Shown here in pieces: positions 5,408 through 10,365 of a stretch of DNA of 10,365 bases (positions within the stretch are counted from its first letter, which is position 1; every line of letters begins with the position of its first letter). The stretch is taken from assembly GCA_011043895.1 (NCBI GenBank), contig DRBZ01000023.1:1-10365 (forward strand). Reading direction: 5' to 3'. The translations under genes and the position numbers were made by a program. The stretch is from Candidatus Cloacimonadota bacterium. Lineage in GTDB: Bacteria; Cloacimonadota; Cloacimonadia; JGIOTU-2. The notes below the pieces were generated by a model that saw only the letters and a list, made by a program, of their open reading frames with translations, did not search any database and had not been told where the DNA came from.

Positions 5408-7057
5408 ATGTTAAGAAAAATAAATCCTACAAAAACAAACGCTTGGCAGAAGCTCGAGAAACGTCATGATGCAATGCAGCACGCTTCAATGAAGGAGATG
5501 TTCGCACAAGATGCTGACAGATTTAAGAAATTCTCAATTCAATTTGGAGATATGCTTCTTGATTACTCGAAAAATATCATAGATGAAGAAACAATGGAAC
5601 TCCTCCTCGAGCTCGCTCAGGAGTGTGAACTGAAAGATGCAATTGAGAAAATGTTCACCGGCGATAAAATTAATGAAACCGAGAATCGAGCTGTACTGCA
5701 TACTGCACTCAGGAATTTTTCAGGCAAGCCGGTTTTTGTTAATGGCAACGATGTCATGCCGGAAGTGAAGGCAGTGCTTCATCAAATGAAAGAATTCTCG
5801 GAAGATCTGCTCAGCGGTGGCTGGAAGGGCTATTCGGGAAAGCAGATCACGGATATCGTGAACATCGGAATCGGTGGTTCTGACCTTGGTCCTGTGATGG
5901 TGACTGAAGCACTCAAACCATACTGGAAATACATTACACCGCATTTTGTTTCGAATGTTGATGGTACGCACATTGCAGAAACCTTAAAAAAACTGAATCC
6001 TGAAACCACGCTCTTTATGATCGCTTCCAAAACTTTCACTACACAGGAAACTATGACCAATGCACACACTGCACGGAAGTGGTTCCTCGAACATGCAAAA
6101 GATGAGAAGCATATCAAAAGGCATTTTGTGGCGATCTCTACGAATGAAGAAGGGGTAAAACAGTTCGGCATCGATCCGAAAAATATGTTCCGTTTCTGGG
6201 ACTGGGTTGGCGGACGCTACTCTTTGTGGTCAGCGATCGGACTTTCCATCGCCTGCACCATCGGGTATGATAATTTTGAGCAACTTCTGAGAGGTGCTTA
6301 TGTAATGGATGAGCATTTCAGGAATGTGCCGTTTAATGAGAATTTACCGGTCATACTTGCATTGCTAGGAATATGGTACAATAATTTTTTTGATGCTCAA
6401 ACTCATACGATCCTGCCGTACGATCAGTACATGCACCGATTTGCTGCATACTTCCAGCAGGGAGATATGGAGAGTAACGGGAAATCAACGGACAGAGCAG
6501 GAAATCCTGTTGACTACCAAACAGGACCGATTATATGGGGAGAGCCGGGCACAAATGGACAGCACGCATTTTACCAGCTCATCCACCAGGGCACAAGGCT
6601 CATTCCCTGCGATTTTCTTGCACCAGCGATAAGTCATAATCCGATAGGGCAGCATCATAAGATATTGCTATCAAATTTCTTTGCGCAAACTGAAGCACTG
6701 ATGAAAGGAAAGAACGAAACCGAAGTTCGAGAAGAGCTAAAAAATGCTGGAAAATCTGACGGGGAGATCGAAAAGTTACTTTCCTACAAAATATTCAAAG
6801 GTAATAAGCCGACCAACTCGATTTTATTTAAAAAATTAACTCCATATACACTCGGTAGTCTGATCGCGATGTATGAGCATAAGATATTTGTGCAAGGTGT
6901 GATATGGAATGTTTTCAGTTTTGACCAGTGGGGTGTTGAGCTTGGTAAGCAGCTTGCCAAAAGCATTCTGCCGGAACTGCAAAATGATGAACCAGTCAAC
7001 GACCATGATTCCTCGACGAATGAATTGATCAATGCGTATAAGAGGATGAGGGAATAG
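5408..7057 (+). CDS. pgi: Glucose-6-phosphate isomerase
   Basis: Interconverts glucose-6-phosphate and fructose-6-phosphate in cytoplasmic glycolysis and gluconeogenesis. From ATG at 5408 the protein has 549 residues, exactly the length of the E. coli enzyme, and begins with the matching LRKINPTKTNAWQKL. The catalytic residues also fall at the E. coli numbers: E355 in QGDMESNGKS, H386 in TNGQHAFYQ and K514 in GVELGKQLAKS. The phosphate-binding and family signatures are present: NIGIGGSDLGP (152-162), SKTFTTQET (207-215) and DWVGGRYSLWSAIG (265-278). The frame is open upstream to a TTG at 5354, but GGAG at 5399-5402 and the homology start support 5408. The gene stands alone on the plus strand. 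No ordinary terminator follows; the transposase repeat unit begins 6 bases after the stop. Confidence 0.97.
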   Translation: MLRKINPTKTNAWQKLEKRHDAMQHASMKEMFAQDADRFKKFSIQFGDMLLDYSKNIIDEETMELLLELAQECELKDAIEKMFTGDKINETENRAVLHTALRNFSGKPVFVNGNDVMPEVKAVLHQMKEFSEDLLSGGWKGYSGKQITDIVNIGIGGSDLGPVMVTEALKPYWKYITPHFVSNVDGTHIAETLKKLNPETTLFMIASKTFTTQETMTNAHTARKWFLEHAKDEKHIKRHFVAISTNEEGVKQFGIDPKNMFRFWDWVGGRYSLWSAIGLSIACTIGYDNFEQLLRGAYVMDEHFRNVPFNENLPVILALLGIWYNNFFDAQTHTILPYDQYMHRFAAYFQQGDMESNGKSTDRAGNPVDYQTGPIIWGEPGTNGQHAFYQLIHQGTRLIPCDFLAPAISHNPIGQHHKILLSNFFAQTEALMKGKNETEVREELKNAGKSDGEIEKLLSYKIFKGNKPTNSILFKKLTPYTLGSLIAMYEHKIFVQGVIWNVFSFDQWGVELGKQLAKSILPELQNDEPVNDHDSSTNELINAYKRMRE

Positions 7058-7063
7058 AAATAA

Positions 7064-7134
7064 GATGATGATTTTTAATAGCTATGGAATAAATCGACTG
7101 TGTCGATTTCACATTGACGCAGTCAATGTAGTCC
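7064..7134 (+). repeat. Left flank repeat (R1) carrying a copy of the transposase gene end
   Basis: This 71-base stretch is collinear, without gaps, with 7715-7785 downstream of the transposase and differs at only 5 positions. Its first 15 bases correspond to the last codons and stop of the transposase (D-D-D-F-stop), with TAA in place of TGA. Bases 7091-7134 are the 44-base twin-hairpin repeat, identical to R2: an 8-bp stem (AAATCGAC/GTCGATTT) with TGT loop, then a 7-bp stem (CATTGAC/GTCAATG) with GCA loop, then TAGTCC. It begins 6 bases after the pgi stop. Confidence 0.85.
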
Positions 7135-7144
7135 AAAAGGAAGA

Positions 7145-7174
7145 ACATTGACAAAGACAATGCACTCCAAAAAG
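7145..7174 (+). repeat. Degenerate half unit of the flanking repeat
   Basis: ACATTGAC-AAA-GACAATG-CACTCCAAAA resembles the second hairpin and tail of the 44-base repeat, with changes in the loop and one stem position. Only CATTG/CAATG remain as a clean stem. It lies directly before the transposase ribosome site, and its ATG (7160) and TTG (7148) are in frame with the transposase, so they could act as alternative starts. Confidence 0.55.
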
Positions 7175-7183
7175 AGGATTAAA

Positions 7184-7729
7184 ATGGAAGAAACCTATAA
7201 AACATATCAACATAATCCACCTCATTTATTTATACCAAATGCAAAGTATTTTGTAACATCATCTACGTTAGGAAAATATCCTTATTTGAAATCTGAAGAA
7301 GCTAAATGGGCTGCACTTCATTATCTTATAAAATCATTAGATTATTTTAACTGGGAATTGGAAGATTGGGTGATATTAGATAATCATATTCATATCATGA
7401 TAAATGCTCCAGAAGATTCAACTACATTATCTCAATTGTTCAATAATTTTCATCGCTTTACTGCTAATTGGTTATCAAAACACCATATCAAGAAGCTGAA
7501 AGAGAAGTATTTCCATAACTATTGGGATACGTGCATTACATATGAAAGATCATATTTTACTAGACTTCATTATATTTGGTATAATCCAGTAAAGCATAAT
7601 TATGTAGATAGTCCAGAAAAATGGAAATTTGGTAGTTATTATTTCCGATATAATGAAGAAATGAAAGAGATGGAAGAGATAATTAAAACCTATCCGATTG
7701 ATAAATTGAAAATAGATGATGATTTTTGA
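7184..7729 (+). CDS. REP-associated Y1 (HUH) transposase
   Basis: A 181-residue single-strand DNA transposase of the Y1/TnpA-REP (RAYT) group, which nicks and joins hairpin-forming repeats through a tyrosine. The HUH motif is D66-N-H68-I-H70-I-M-I. The likely nucleophile is Y130 in LHYIWYNPVKHNYV, the usual place in this family. The C-terminal WKFGSYYF matches the family's W-x-x-SS region. ATG at 7184 is chosen because AGAGG lies 6 bases before it; ATG at 7160 and TTG at 7148 are in frame but lie within the half repeat. Unlike IS200/IS605 it stands among non-identical copies of a twin-hairpin repeat, as expected for RAYTs. The gene looks intact, and its codon use is visibly more AT-rich than pgi or the flavoprotein, consistent with transfer. 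Confidence 0.93.
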   Translation: MEETYKTYQHNPPHLFIPNAKYFVTSSTLGKYPYLKSEEAKWAALHYLIKSLDYFNWELEDWVILDNHIHIMINAPEDSTTLSQLFNNFHRFTANWLSKHHIKKLKEKYFHNYWDTCITYERSYFTRLHYIWYNPVKHNYVDSPEKWKFGSYYFRYNEEMKEMEEIIKTYPIDKLKIDDDF

Positions 7730-7741
7730 TAACCTTGGAGT

Positions 7742-7785
7742 AAATCGACTGTGTCGATTTCACATTGACGCAGTCAATGTAGTCC
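7742..7785 (+). repeat. Twin-hairpin repeat R2
   Basis: A 44-base repeat identical to R1 (7091-7134), starting 12 bases after the transposase stop. It folds as two adjoining perfect hairpins with three-base loops TGT and GCA, ending in GTAGTCC. Such units beside a RAYT gene are its likely substrates. Confidence 0.88.
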
Positions 7786-7803
7786 ACAATAAGAATATGG
7801 AAT

Positions 7804-7847
7804 AAATCGACTGTGTCGATTTCACATTGACATAGTCAATGTAGTCC
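7804..7847 (+). repeat. Twin-hairpin repeat R3
   Basis: A third 44-base copy, 18 bases after R2. It differs from R1 and R2 at two positions only, both in the second loop (GCA to ATA), leaving both stems intact. Its preceding bases TATGGAAT match those of R1 rather than R2. Confidence 0.88.
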
Positions 7848-7904
7848 AAAAACTAATTCATTACCTAAAATCTGCATGAAAATGTCCATACTAGTTGAAA
7901 TTGG

Positions 7905-7969
7905 TTCTCCCTCCTCCGTTTCGCATTTCTTTGACAAATAAACCGTCCCAATAAAAGTTCACCTATCAT
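7905..7969 (+). promoter_or_regulatory. Permease leader element shared with pgi
   Basis: It carries the same three identical blocks as the pgi leader: TTCTCCCTCCTCC (7905-7917), CATTTCTTTGACAAATAAAC (7924-7943) and TTCACCTATCAT (7958-7969), with the same 14-base gap between the last two. TCCATACTA and GTTGAAA also precede both copies, at different spacing. TATCAT ends 22 bases before the ATG. It is probably the promoter or regulatory leader of the permease-flavoprotein operon. Confidence 0.45.
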
Positions 7970-7991
7970 AATCACTGGGTGTTAAAAAAAA

Positions 7992-8735
7992 ATGGAAACG
8001 AACATACTCGTTCTCGGCTCGATCATTATTTTTCTTGCTGCTTTTTTACAGGGAACGACCGGCTTTGGTTTCTCGCTCTTTTCCATCCCGCTGCTGACGC
8101 TTTTCATATCTCCCAAAACCGTTATCCCGATGATCCTGCTTGTCTCGGTAATCATAAATATTTCTGTGCTGTACAACAGCAGGAAGTCACTCAATTTCAG
8201 AATTATTCTTCCTATTTTTCTATTCAGTCTGATCGGTGTGCCGATCGGTGCAAAGCTGCTTCTTATTCTCCCGGATTATATCCTCAAGATAGTGATCGGG
8301 GTATTCATCCTTCTGTTCGGGATTCTATTTTTTTTTAATGTGCGCTTCAAAGTGAAATATGAGAAGGTCACGAGGGCAGTGGTCGGATTTTTCAGCGGTT
8401 TGCTTAACGGAAGCATCACCATGAGCGGTCCGCCTGTGATTCTCTTCTTTGCAAATGATCAAAAGGGGAAGATGCATTTCCGGGCACATCTTTCATCATT
8501 TTTTTTGCTCCTCACACTCGTCACGATCCCGGTATATATTTATTACGGTTTGATCACGAAAATAGTGATCAGTTATACATTGATCTTTAGCATTTCAGTC
8601 ATAATTGGTGTTGTAGGAGGTAATCTGTTGATAAAGAAAATTCACGACGATCATTTTGGAAAGTTGACATTCGTGATCATAATTCTCATGGGAGTATTAG
8701 CAGTATATTCAGGTATTCGAGGAGTAGTATCATGA
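7992..8735 (+). CDS. TSUP (TauE/SafE) family membrane permease
   Basis: A 247-residue integral membrane protein with about eight hydrophobic segments. The two halves carry the related family motifs: L-Q20-G-T-T-G-F-G-F-S-L-F near the N-terminus and G136-L-L-N-G-S-I-T-M-S-G-P-P148 in the middle, as in TSUP transporters. Known members move sulfite, sulfoacetate, thiosulfate or other small organic anions, so the substrate here is undetermined. ATG at 7992 closes a run of nine A residues. No clear Shine-Dalgarno is seen, only GGGTG about 12 bases upstream, so initiation may be weak. The 3' end overlaps the flavoprotein start by ATGA, so the two are co-translated. The upstream element resembles the pgi leader. 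Confidence 0.88.
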   Translation: METNILVLGSIIIFLAAFLQGTTGFGFSLFSIPLLTLFISPKTVIPMILLVSVIINISVLYNSRKSLNFRIILPIFLFSLIGVPIGAKLLLILPDYILKIVIGVFILLFGILFFFNVRFKVKYEKVTRAVVGFFSGLLNGSITMSGPPVILFFANDQKGKMHFRAHLSSFFLLLTLVTIPVYIYYGLITKIVISYTLIFSISVIIGVVGGNLLIKKIHDDHFGKLTFVIIILMGVLAVYSGIRGVVS

Positions 8736-9991
8736 AAGAATTTGATGTGATTGTTATCGGTGGCGGCGCATCAGGACTCGCTGCAGCAATTTCTTCCGCA
8801 AGAAGGGGGGCAAAAACCGCCATACTCGAGCGTTTATCCCGCGTGGGCAAAAAGATACTCGTGACCGGAAACGGACGCTGTAACTTCTCTAATACGTCTT
8901 TAAAGAAGAAAAAATATCATGGCACAGATCCTGCATTTATAAGATATACTTTCTCTCAATTTGGGGGAGGTCAGATCGTTGAGTTTTTCGAAGAACTCGG
9001 CATACTTCACAAAGAAGAAGAGGACGGACGTATTTTCCCGAGATGCGACCAGGCAGGCGCAGTGCTCGATGTGCTGAGATATGAATGTCAGCGTCTGGAA
9101 GTAGTAGAGTTGTGTGATCGTGAAGTCTCTACATTATCAAAGCAAGATGGAAAGTTTGAAGTTCACGTTCAAAATGGAGAGAAATTCGTTTCAGATAGGG
9201 TTATTGTAACCGCTGGAGGAAAATCGAGTCCGCAGTTTGGTTCGAATGGTTCGGGATTTGCTCTTGCTCAAAAGCTGGGGCATACTGTTGTCGAACCCTT
9301 TCCCACACTTGTCCAGATCAAACTGGATGATGGATTTCTTAATCATCTTAAAGGGATCAAGATTGAAGCCAGAGTTTCATTGTATGCGAGTGAAAATCTG
9401 ATAGATACACAGGAAGGAGAAATTCTGCTTACTGATTATGGTATCTCGGGCATTCCGGCATTGCAACTGAGCAGATTCGTTCATCATCCAGAGTTAAAAG
9501 GGATGCATCTTACATTGCATATCGATCAATTCCCGGAACTACAATTTCATGATCTGAAAAAGCTGATCATAGAGCGATTCCAGAAACTTCATTACAAGAC
9601 CATTCAGGATGCGATGATCGGATTGGTCAACAAGAGAATGATACCTCCAATACTCTCCTTCACAAAGATAGATAAGAAGATGATTTGTGATGAATTGAAT
9701 TCTGCACAGATCGATGCACTTATCCATCAGCTCAAGGACCGAAGGTTCAAGATCAATGGCACACTTTCCTGGCGTGATGCACAGGCGACTGCAGGCGGAG
9801 TGGCAACAAAGGAGATCGATGAACGAACACTTGAATCAAAAATTGTTCCCGGACTCTATTTTGCAGGTGAAGTGATCGATATTCACGGCGACTCAGGCGG
9901 GTACAATCTTGCATGGGCGTGGGCATCCGGTTATATGGCTGGTTTGCATGCTGCAGGATCGATACAGAGTAAGAAACGAAGAAAGAAATAA
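8732..9991 (+). CDS. BaiN/HI0933-type FAD-dependent flavoprotein
   Basis: A 419-residue NAD(P)/FAD-dependent oxidoreductase of the HI0933-like family. The Rossmann FAD site is D5-V-I-V-I-G-G-G-A-S-G-L (5-16), with E33 as the likely ribose-binding acid. The family hallmark G39-K-K-I-L-V-T-G-N-G-R-C-N-F-S-N follows, then TAGGKSSPQFGSNGSG, and near the C-terminus GLYFAGEVIDIHGDSGGYNLAWAWASG (374-400), which closes the FAD site. Members include BaiN of bile-acid metabolism, but most have no known substrate, so no pathway is assigned. The last residues are a Lys/Arg-rich tail. GAGGAG lies 7 bases before the ATG, inside the permease gene, and the ATGA overlap implies coupling. No signal peptide is seen; it is cytoplasmic. 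Confidence 0.93.
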   Translation: MKEFDVIVIGGGASGLAAAISSARRGAKTAILERLSRVGKKILVTGNGRCNFSNTSLKKKKYHGTDPAFIRYTFSQFGGGQIVEFFEELGILHKEEEDGRIFPRCDQAGAVLDVLRYECQRLEVVELCDREVSTLSKQDGKFEVHVQNGEKFVSDRVIVTAGGKSSPQFGSNGSGFALAQKLGHTVVEPFPTLVQIKLDDGFLNHLKGIKIEARVSLYASENLIDTQEGEILLTDYGISGIPALQLSRFVHHPELKGMHLTLHIDQFPELQFHDLKKLIIERFQKLHYKTIQDAMIGLVNKRMIPPILSFTKIDKKMICDELNSAQIDALIHQLKDRRFKINGTLSWRDAQATAGGVATKEIDERTLESKIVPGLYFAGEVIDIHGDSGGYNLAWAWASGYMAGLHAAGSIQSKKRRKK

Positions 9992-10000
9992 AGAGAATAG

Positions 10001-10093
10001 CCAATGTCCAATAACCAATATCCAACAAGGAATTTCGAATGAAGAAGGAGAAAAAAATATCCAATGTTCAATAAAGAATTTCGAATGATGAAG
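10001..10093. repeat. Two tandem copies of a dispersed intergenic repeat
   Basis: Copy one (10001-10047) and copy two (10057-10093) share AATATCCAA, AATTTCGAATGA and GAAGG with small differences. The core is also matched at 3863-3883 downstream of gatD (17 of 21 bases). Such sequences appear to be non-coding dispersed repeats of this genome. Confidence 0.5.
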
Positions 10094-10119
10094 GTGAATG
10101 ATTTGAATGAGTATGATTT

Positions 10120-10141
10120 CCTTCTCCTGGTGAGGAGAAGG
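10120..10141. repeat. 8-bp perfect hairpin in the flavoprotein 3' gap
   Basis: CCTTCTCC (10120-10127) and GGAGAAGG (10134-10141) are exact reverse complements around TGGTGA. No U-tract follows on either strand, so it is not a canonical terminator. It may be a small palindromic repeat or a transcript-stabilising structure. Confidence 0.45.
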
Positions 10142-10305
10142 TCAATTTGCGGTTTGAAAATTGGGATGAGGTTGTTTGTTAGAAATTTCAAAGTGAAGAT
10201 TTCAGATTTCAGATTTACGATTAACAAATTAGTCGCAGCAGTTGAGAATGAGATATTTTCTGAAAGATATTGGTTATTCATTTTTCCACTGAAGAAGGAA
10301 AATCT

Positions 10306-10365
10306 ATGATCAGAATTGAAGAGATCAGACTTCCAATAAATTCGTCTCGAACTCGATTGAAAGAG
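10306..10365 (+). CDS. Start of a probable FAD-dependent protein (cut by window edge)
   Basis: Twenty codons are present, reading MIRIEEIRLPINSSRTRLKE. This resembles the beginning of the COG2509-type FAD-dependent dehydrogenases, which typically open with MIRV-x-x-I-K-L-P-L and a small N-terminal domain before the FAD site. AAGGA lies 6 bases before the ATG, supporting this start. The gene may be linked functionally to the upstream flavoprotein, but 314 bases of repeat-rich sequence separate them. The assignment rests on a short N-terminus only. Confidence 0.5.
   Translation, partial: MIRIEEIRLPINSSRTRLKE

Larger units (their letters stand above)
7064..7847 (+). mobile_element. RAYT transposase unit with flanking twin-hairpin repeats
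   Basis: The unit consists of R1 with a copied gene end, a degenerate half repeat, the transposase, then R2 and R3. It lies between pgi and the leader of the permease gene without breaking either. Exact ends and any target duplication cannot be fixed from one copy. Confidence 0.7.
9992..10305. other. Intergenic region with decayed direct repeats and a hairpin
   Basis: No gene is supported here. Two tandem, diverged copies of a repeat lie at 10001-10047 and 10057-10093; both contain AATATCCAA and AATTTCGAATGA followed by a GAAG. A perfect hairpin lies at 10120-10141. At 10199-10216 a short direct repeat (ATTTCAG twice, then ATTTACG) occurs. An open frame across the region (10064-10309) is built from these repeats and has no recognisable protein features. 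Confidence 0.65.

Noticed and set aside
7091..7847. Three 44-base repeats as a possible CRISPR array
   Set aside because: The copies are separated by 607 and 18 bases, fold as twin hairpins, and flank a RAYT transposase. There are no regular spacers and no cas genes.
7979..8338. 119-codon plus-strand frame overlapping the permease start
   Set aside because: The overlapping frame at 7992 encodes a clear TSUP membrane protein, while this one has no recognisable features.
10064..10309. 81-codon open frame before the gene at 10306
   Set aside because: It is made of dispersed repeats and a hairpin and has no recognisable domain. It also overlaps a better-supported start at 10306.

Overview
This window reads as part of a bacterial chromosome of moderate to low G+C, probably from the FCB superphylum, with Cloacimonadota-like lineages a reasonable guess. 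This placement is inference. The clues are an 88-residue bacterial single-RRM protein, a Fur-family regulator, a REP-associated (Y1) transposase, a short tail resembling a type IX secretion sorting signal, and decayed intergenic repeats. The main surprise is a complete gatE-gatD pair, the Gln-tRNA amidotransferase normally regarded as archaeal, inside this bacterial context.

Layout. Positions 1-153 (minus) hold the start of a Fur-family regulator. Positions 154-469 hold no intact gene, but contain what looks like the 3' scrap of a lost minus-strand gene with its terminator. gatE (470-2458) and gatD (2455-3837) overlap by four bases and form a two-gene operon. Positions 3838-4196 are intergenic, with hairpins and decayed repeats. 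Positions 4197-4805 are a broken ABC exporter whose transmembrane half runs directly into a fragment of a nucleotide-binding domain. It converges on the RRM gene (4863-5129, minus), whose terminator A-tract contains the ABC remnant's stop codon. pgi (glucose-6-phosphate isomerase) occupies 5408-7057. Directly after it lies a mobile unit (7064-7847): a Y1 transposase flanked by 44-bp twin-hairpin repeats. The left flank also carries a copy of the end of the transposase gene. Then come a TSUP-family membrane permease (7992-8735), overlapping by four bases a BaiN/HI0933-type flavoprotein (8732-9991). After a repeat-filled gap, the first 20 codons of another probable FAD-dependent protein begin at 10306.

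How the genes relate. GatD and GatE work together to make Gln-tRNA(Gln) from Glu-tRNA(Gln). pgi is central carbon metabolism. The permease and flavoprotein are translationally coupled, and a second flavoprotein may follow. The leaders of pgi and the permease share a strikingly similar sequence with fixed spacing between blocks, and a weaker match precedes the ABC remnant, pointing to a common promoter or regulatory element. I see no defence system, CRISPR array, rRNA or tRNA. The most notable items are the archaeal-type gatDE, the transposase unit with its duplicated tail, the shared leader, and the internally deleted ABC gene.
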